A stretch of DNA of 12,055 nt from Larix sibirica (taxonomy: Eukaryota > Streptophyta > Pinopsida > Pinales > Pinaceae). Under the pieces are notes generated by a model, which saw nothing but the letters and a program-made list of their open reading frames with translations, was not told the origin of the DNA and did no database searches. The stretch lies in assembly GCA_004151065.3 (NCBI GenBank), contig NWUY0300012737.1:30887-42941 (forward strand), written 5' to 3'. Made by a program: the position numbers and the translations under genes. Positions 8,123-12,055 of the stretch are shown here, one piece after another (position 1 is the first letter of the stretch; each line of letters starts with the position of its first letter).

Positions 8123-9754
8123 TTAATTCAAAACATCACTTGGTTCATGACACAAAGTGGAGCCTAAAAATCAACCCTATTCTAAGCACATTAAATTCAT
8201 TACTTGGGGAGAAAACAAAAATTTGTATGTAGGTTAGGAATTTGGGGATAGGCATCCAAACAATTCCCCCTAATCACTATACATCTAAGACATAGTGGTT
8301 GACTTTTTAGGGAACCAAAATTGATAATAAAGAAGGATCTTAGATATGGATTGCTTCCTTGAATCAAACATGTTCCCTTAGAAATGAAAAAAAATTCTCA
8401 GGTAAATGGAAGCTTTAGATCAAACACAAGCATACCCACAATATCCACTATATACTTGTAACAACTTATTTATTTATTTATTTTTCCTAAAGATTTATGT
8501 ATTATTCAATACGATGACTCCTTTAAGAAGTAAAAATTATCAAATGAAGGCCATTAATTTTTTCCAAATCTTCCAATATTTTGAACAAATCGAAAAAAAT
8601 TTGTGTAAATGGTTAATCTTGAACCATAATCTCTACAACGCAGATATGATCCAAGATGTATCCCTTCATTGCTATCTTTGGGATTAGAGGAAGTGTTATT
8701 TACTCTTATTGTGGAAAGCTATCTAAGTTTATTGTCAACTCTATGAAATGCATCATCATTTACTTGAGATGTACTAGAAATTTATAACTAATCATTTATA
8801 GGCCATGCTCCAACTTCTAGACCATTGATAGTAGGAAAATGAATACATATTTGATCCTATGTGAAGAAAAGAAACCCATGGGCTCCTGAAATCTAAGAGA
8901 TAACTCAATGGAAATTTTGAGATCATGCTAGGAAAACATTGTATCTTGTCATTTTTAGATGCCATCTTTAGATATGAAATAAATGGGGAGAGTTTCATTG
9001 TCTTCTTCATTGATTACTACTAGACCAGCTGCCTCTAATCTCTCCACGTAGTGAACAATTATTTATATGGTTGGTGCCTCAATTATACCACTTGCTTTTG
9101 TAATCCAAGCTATATGTGGAGTTGATTGTAGAACTTACCATTGCATGTGATACCTACAAGTCTCAAAAGTGTGGAGAGGTATGATAATAATAATAATTGC
9201 GAAGGGTTTCAAAATTCTACCAAATACTTTCCCTTCAAATACATTGCAAATCATTCACCAATATTTAGTTTGTTCATAAATTTCAGATGTTGTTTTGAAC
9301 AATCCTTTAGTTTCAAATCAAAATTCTCCCTTAGGTTTCCATTTAGGCCTACATTGGCATGAGATTCAGACTCTAGGGTTTTCCTTTTAGGATACACCAT
9401 TGGGGATTCAATCTTAATTTCACATATGTTTTCTTCATGACCAAACAAAGGCAGGTTGGCATCCATATGACATGTTGATCAAATTACGAAAGTATTTTCA
9501 AATGAAACATGTTCAACTTATTTTATGTAGAGAACTTCTTTGGTGGGTGTCACATGCATATCAGATTCAATTCGTGTGAAGGATGTAAGGCCATGGAGTC
9601 TCTATGGAATGACCAGATTAAAAATGATAAATTTCAACACAAAATGAACACTTAAATTATACTAACATTATAGAATTCGGTGAGATTAATGCACAGAGCA
9701 TGAATATAAATTATTTCACAAAACATAGTAGTTTTTCTTACAAGAATAGATATT
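8123..9754. other. Long stretch without a recognisable gene
   Basis: If the Gypsy-like LTR is real, 8123-8400 would be its leader and the weak open frame 8406-8687 would sit where gag begins, but I recognise no gag, protease or polymerase motif. On the minus strand about 8960-9100 gives a short protein-like reading (YVERLEAAGLVVINEEDN) and 9251-9466 is an open frame; neither matches a family I know. Microsatellites are (TTAT)n at about 8466-8483 and (ATA)n at about 9183-9196. Confidence 0.45.
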
Positions 9755-9756
9755 TT

Positions 9757-9821
9757 GTAGGGATTAGAACGCTCCTACTTGATTTGGTTCTCTTTTATAG
9801 GGATTAGAGCACTCCTACTTG
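9757..9821 (+). repeat. 40-bp tandem pair in LTR
   Basis: TAGGGATTAGAACGCTCCTACTT at 9758 is repeated as TAGGGATTAGAGCACTCCTACTT at 9798, an exact 40-bp offset with two substitutions in this core. The position upstream of the TATA box is typical of U3. Confidence 0.8.
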
Positions 9822-9909
9822 AGTTCCTCCACTTTTTGGGGGATACGAGTAGACATACTTCAATTACTCCCTATTTTAAGGTCTAGTGCACTTCAGTTGG
9901 TATTTCTAG

Positions 9910-10105
9910 GGTCAATTAACCCTAGTTGCACATGCATGGCCTAATTAACTACCTAATAAGGTATCACTTGGATATTTAACTCTAGATTTCTCATGAATGG
10001 CCTAGTTAATTACCTTGTAGGACAACAATTGCTTATTTTGGGCCAATTAAACACTCGAATTATCATGCATGGCCTAGATAACTACCTAACATGGGAACAA
10101 TTAGC
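9910..10105 (+). repeat. Three U3 tandem repeats, ~61-72 bp
   Basis: CATG(C/A)ATGGCCTA followed by a TTAACTACCT-like block occurs at 9931, 9992 and 10064. Each is preceded by a TCAATTAACCCTAG-like block (about 9911, 9968 and 10042). Such U3 repeats often carry the transcriptional control of plant LTR elements; a control role here is inference. Confidence 0.75.
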
Positions 10106-10179
10106 TATTTAGGGACATTTCTCTTAATTTCTCACTAGTTCTTATGGTTTCACATGTAATTAATCCTAGCTTGGTTGCC

Positions 10180-10186
10180 TATATAT
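10180..10186 (+). promoter_or_regulatory. LTR TATA box
   Basis: TATATAT lies within GCCTATATATGAAATCC, about 175 bp before the LTR end and 69 bp before the poly-A signal. This is the usual place for the U3 core promoter of a Copia LTR. Confidence 0.6.
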
Positions 10187-10248
10187 GAAATCCTGCATCT
10201 CATTGATGAAGCATTCACTAATGTATTATATTGACCATTCAATTGATC

Positions 10249-10254
10249 AATAAA
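10249..10254 (+). promoter_or_regulatory. LTR polyadenylation signal
   Basis: AATAAA lies within GATCAATAAATATT, downstream of the TATA box and about 100 bp before the LTR terminus, consistent with the R region of a Copia LTR. Confidence 0.55.
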
Positions 10255-10355
10255 TATTATATCACTTTAATATTTTCTTTTACTCTCTTATCTATATTGC
10301 TAAACTCTATCACTTCTCCATTTATCTTCTAGATTCATTAGTTCCAAATCACACA

Positions 10356-10368
10356 TGGTATCAGAGCC
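10356..10368 (+). other. Primer-binding site, initiator tRNA-Met type
   Basis: TGGTATCAGAGCC is the standard plant Copia primer-binding site, complementary to the 3' end of initiator methionine tRNA. It directly follows the LTR terminus and fixes the element's orientation as left to right. Confidence 0.93.
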
Positions 10369-10530
10369 TTGGTGAATCTAAGGGACTAATATACATGTTG
10401 TAGATAGATTTAACAATGAAATGGAGGACAACCCTCTTCTACAAAATTTAAATGGTTTTTGTGACCTCTACAAAGTGTTTTATAAGGTTTTATCATAGAC
10501 CATTAGAAATATTTTTTGTTATCCCAAACA

Positions 10531-10890
10531 AATTTTTCACTGAATTTGATTTTGGTTCCAAAAGAAGGACACATGTAACTTGAGTTTTAGCAATTATCCT
10601 CAAGATATTGCTGAAAAAATTCTGATATATTAATGGAAATATATCTTTTATATCTTCAATGGGTCTTTGATGGAATTTTATTTTTCTTCCTAGTTTGGGA
10701 GATATCATCAATTGAATCCCTATAATATTTGACACGATAAGGCCACATGCACCTTGAGATTCAATAGGAATTTTATCACTCTTCAAGCTATTAAAAATAG
10801 GTTCAACATACTGATGGAAATATATCTTCTATATCTAAAATGGGTCTTTGACAGGATTCAATTTCATCGCTTGTAACAAAAAATATGAAC
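10531..10890 (+). repeat. Diverged ~180-bp tandem duplication in Copia leader
   Basis: Matching blocks are GGACACATGTAACTTGAG (10567) with GGCCACATGCACCTTGAG (10741), and ATGGAAATATATCTTTTATA followed by GGGTCTTTGA (10633) with ATGGAAATATATCTTCTATA followed by GGGTCTTTGA (10814). Offsets are 174 and 181 bp because of small indels. It lies between the primer-binding site and the gag core, where an element would normally have a shorter leader, so it may be an inserted or expanded segment. No coding function is recognised. Confidence 0.75.
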
Positions 10891-11051
10891 AAATTTGAAA
10901 GTGGGCACAAATTGGAGCATCCAACGATCCAATACGGGCCCACTATAGCTAGAAAATGACTATAGAAGGATATGACTTGTATTTATTTAGTGCTAGAGTG
11001 ACTAATATTTTATCTTCAATGGATCTAAGCTTAGTTTTTCTTCAAACCCCA

Positions 11052-11420
11052 TTCAACTAACATGAGTGGAGAATGAAGATGTTAAAATTTCTAAAGAGAA
11101 AACACCTATTTGAAATAAAAAAAGGAACTGAGTTTGAGATAATCCTAGAATTATTGAGAATCCAAAATGGCTTAATAGGTGTGACAAATCCCATGGGTTA
11201 ATGTATCTCACTATGTCTCTTGATATTCTTTTTTTCATCGAATATATTGAATCGCCCAATCAAATCTAGGCCACATTGGAAGGATTGTTTGGAAAATAGG
11301 ATGATATAAGAGGACACCATTGGGAGAATGAGCTCAACAACTTGATCCATATCAATATTGAAACCATGCAATACTTCCCCACCATGGCGTACAACACTAA
11401 TAAAAGGGAATTTGCTTCCT
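11052..11420 (+). pseudogene. Copia gag, degraded
   Basis: Gag forms the particle that packages element RNA. The order of conserved pieces matches plant Copia gag: a start of the RNA-binding region reading FN*HEWRMKMLKFLKRKHLFEI (stop at 11058); then in another frame KWLNRCDKSHGLMYLTMSLD; then ATLEGLFGK, DDIRGH, ENELNNL and ETMQ. In related elements the last part reads like LFGKTDELRGHQLENEL. In-frame stops are at 11058, 11267 (where the family has Trp in the 'W..LE.LFGK' pattern) and 11297. A frameshift lies between about 11065 and 11153. A candidate original gag start is the ATG in ACAATGAAATGGAGGAC near 10415-10421. Past about 11420 similarity fades. Confidence 0.75.
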
Positions 11421-12055
11421 CTATTATTGCCATTATTGACGAAGTAAATGTTTTCTTGCTAATGACATTTCTATAGAAGAGGAAGTATACTTCCTTTGAT
11501 GCATAAATTGATAGTGCTATGGATCCAATAGGTCTAACTTCCACTACTGCTACAAATCCTATAGACTTGACTTATGTTTCTATAGATTCTTCTTCTATCA
11601 CTTCATATGATGATAAAGAGGACGAGACTACATATGTTAACATGGATATGATAACATGAGCACCTTAGACATGTTAGACACTCTAGGTATCAATCTAGAT
11701 GGATGGAAATCTAATTGACACTCAGAGAATGTGTCCACAATTTCGGGAATATCTACTTGCATTTATTACAATTTCTATACATCCATAGCACCTTAATGAG
11801 GTTGTTGGACTTCCTGAGTGGATTGCAGTAGCAAGTAGTAACTTGGATTTTATGGGATCCACCAATTCTAATTGGGAAGATGATGTTATAGATCACCAAT
11901 CCACTTCACAACACTCATTGGAGCACTTTATTGATATGCCATAATCAAATCATGCTTCATTTCAGTTTTTGATCTTGGCGGTTGTCAATCAATGACATTA
12001 TGGATCAGATCAGGTTTCCTAGCTAGTCAACTGTATCCTCTTCTAGGAGGAGGGT
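11421..12055 (+). mobile_element. Right continuation of the Copia remnant, unrecognised
   Basis: Since the element runs rightwards, this should be the end of gag and start of pol. An Asp/Ser/Thr-rich open stretch (about 11515-11655) with DSSSITSYDDKEDE is visible, but I see no CCHC zinc knuckle, protease or integrase motif. Stops interrupt every frame. Confidence 0.35.

Larger units (their letters stand above)
9755..10355 (+). mobile_element. Copia-type LTR, 3' part (5' LTR of an element running right)
   Basis: The right end is fixed by a primer-binding site beginning at 10356. The last bases before it are ACACA, a normal LTR terminus. Inside are U3-type direct repeats (9758-10100), a TATA box at 10180, and AATAAA at 10249, in the right order for U3-R-U5. 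The left end (expected TG...) is not identifiable; the repeats at 9758 suggest it is at or before that point. No matching 3' LTR occurs in the window, so the element continues to the right or is truncated. Confidence 0.75.

Noticed and set aside
10356-10368. Part of a tRNA gene
   Set aside because: The 13-mer is a primer-binding site next to an LTR end; no cloverleaf can be formed around it.
10493-10786. 97-codon minus-strand open frame
   Set aside because: It lies across the duplicated Copia leader and the second duplicate unit does not keep the frame.
11053-11544. Two minus-strand open frames
   Set aside because: They are antisense to the degraded Copia gag.

Overview
The window looks like non-genic or decayed-gene DNA from a large plant nuclear genome. 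It is AT-rich, has no bacterial-style operons or ribosome binding sites, and no intact gene that I can recognise. A plant-type (C2) phospholipase D pseudogene, LTR-retrotransposon remnants in the style of plant Copia (and possibly Gypsy) elements, and a scaffold built from short contigs (a single 'n' at 4195) would all suit a conifer draft assembly. The conifer assignment is inference, because no species-diagnostic sequence is visible.

Layout from left to right. About 154-745 is a degenerate minisatellite of roughly 55-bp units. Each unit carries a GAAGGGTTG...CAACCCTTC inverted-repeat core, and the last one contains a perfect 20-bp palindrome. About 745-2740 is AT-rich, with one unrecognised minus-strand ORF (1274-1558) of more gene-like composition. 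2741-4194 and 4196-5608 are two near-identical copies of the same 1.4 kb, joined exactly at the single 'n'. Their ends match the way two overlapping contigs would, so I read this as an unmerged assembly overlap and not a biological tandem duplication. The 1.4-kb unit itself contains two real internal duplications. One has a period of about 186 bp. The other has a period of about 230 bp, and its minus strand reads like a decayed leucine-rich-repeat segment.

6093-7335 is the most informative feature: the 5' half of a plant phospholipase D alpha-like gene, now a pseudogene. It keeps an ATG, a plausible 116-nt phase-0 GT-AG intron, the C2 domain and an intact first HxKx4D catalytic motif. It also has two frameshifts, at least four in-frame stops, an in-frame internal deletion, and a 3' truncation before the second catalytic motif. 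Because it retains an intron, it probably arose by DNA duplication and not by retrotransposition of mRNA.

About 7336-8125 is AT-rich, then T-rich, and ends in what may be a Gypsy-like LTR terminus and primer-binding site. 8125-9750 has no recognisable gene. About 9755-10355 is the 3' part of a Copia-type LTR (U3 tandem repeats, TATA box, poly-A signal). It is followed immediately by a textbook initiator-tRNA-Met primer-binding site at 10356, a leader containing a diverged tandem duplication of about 180 bp, and a broken gag (11052-11420). The rest of the element lies beyond the right edge.

Nothing here acts as a cooperating gene system. The window records gene decay, retrotransposon decay, tandem repeats and one assembly scar.
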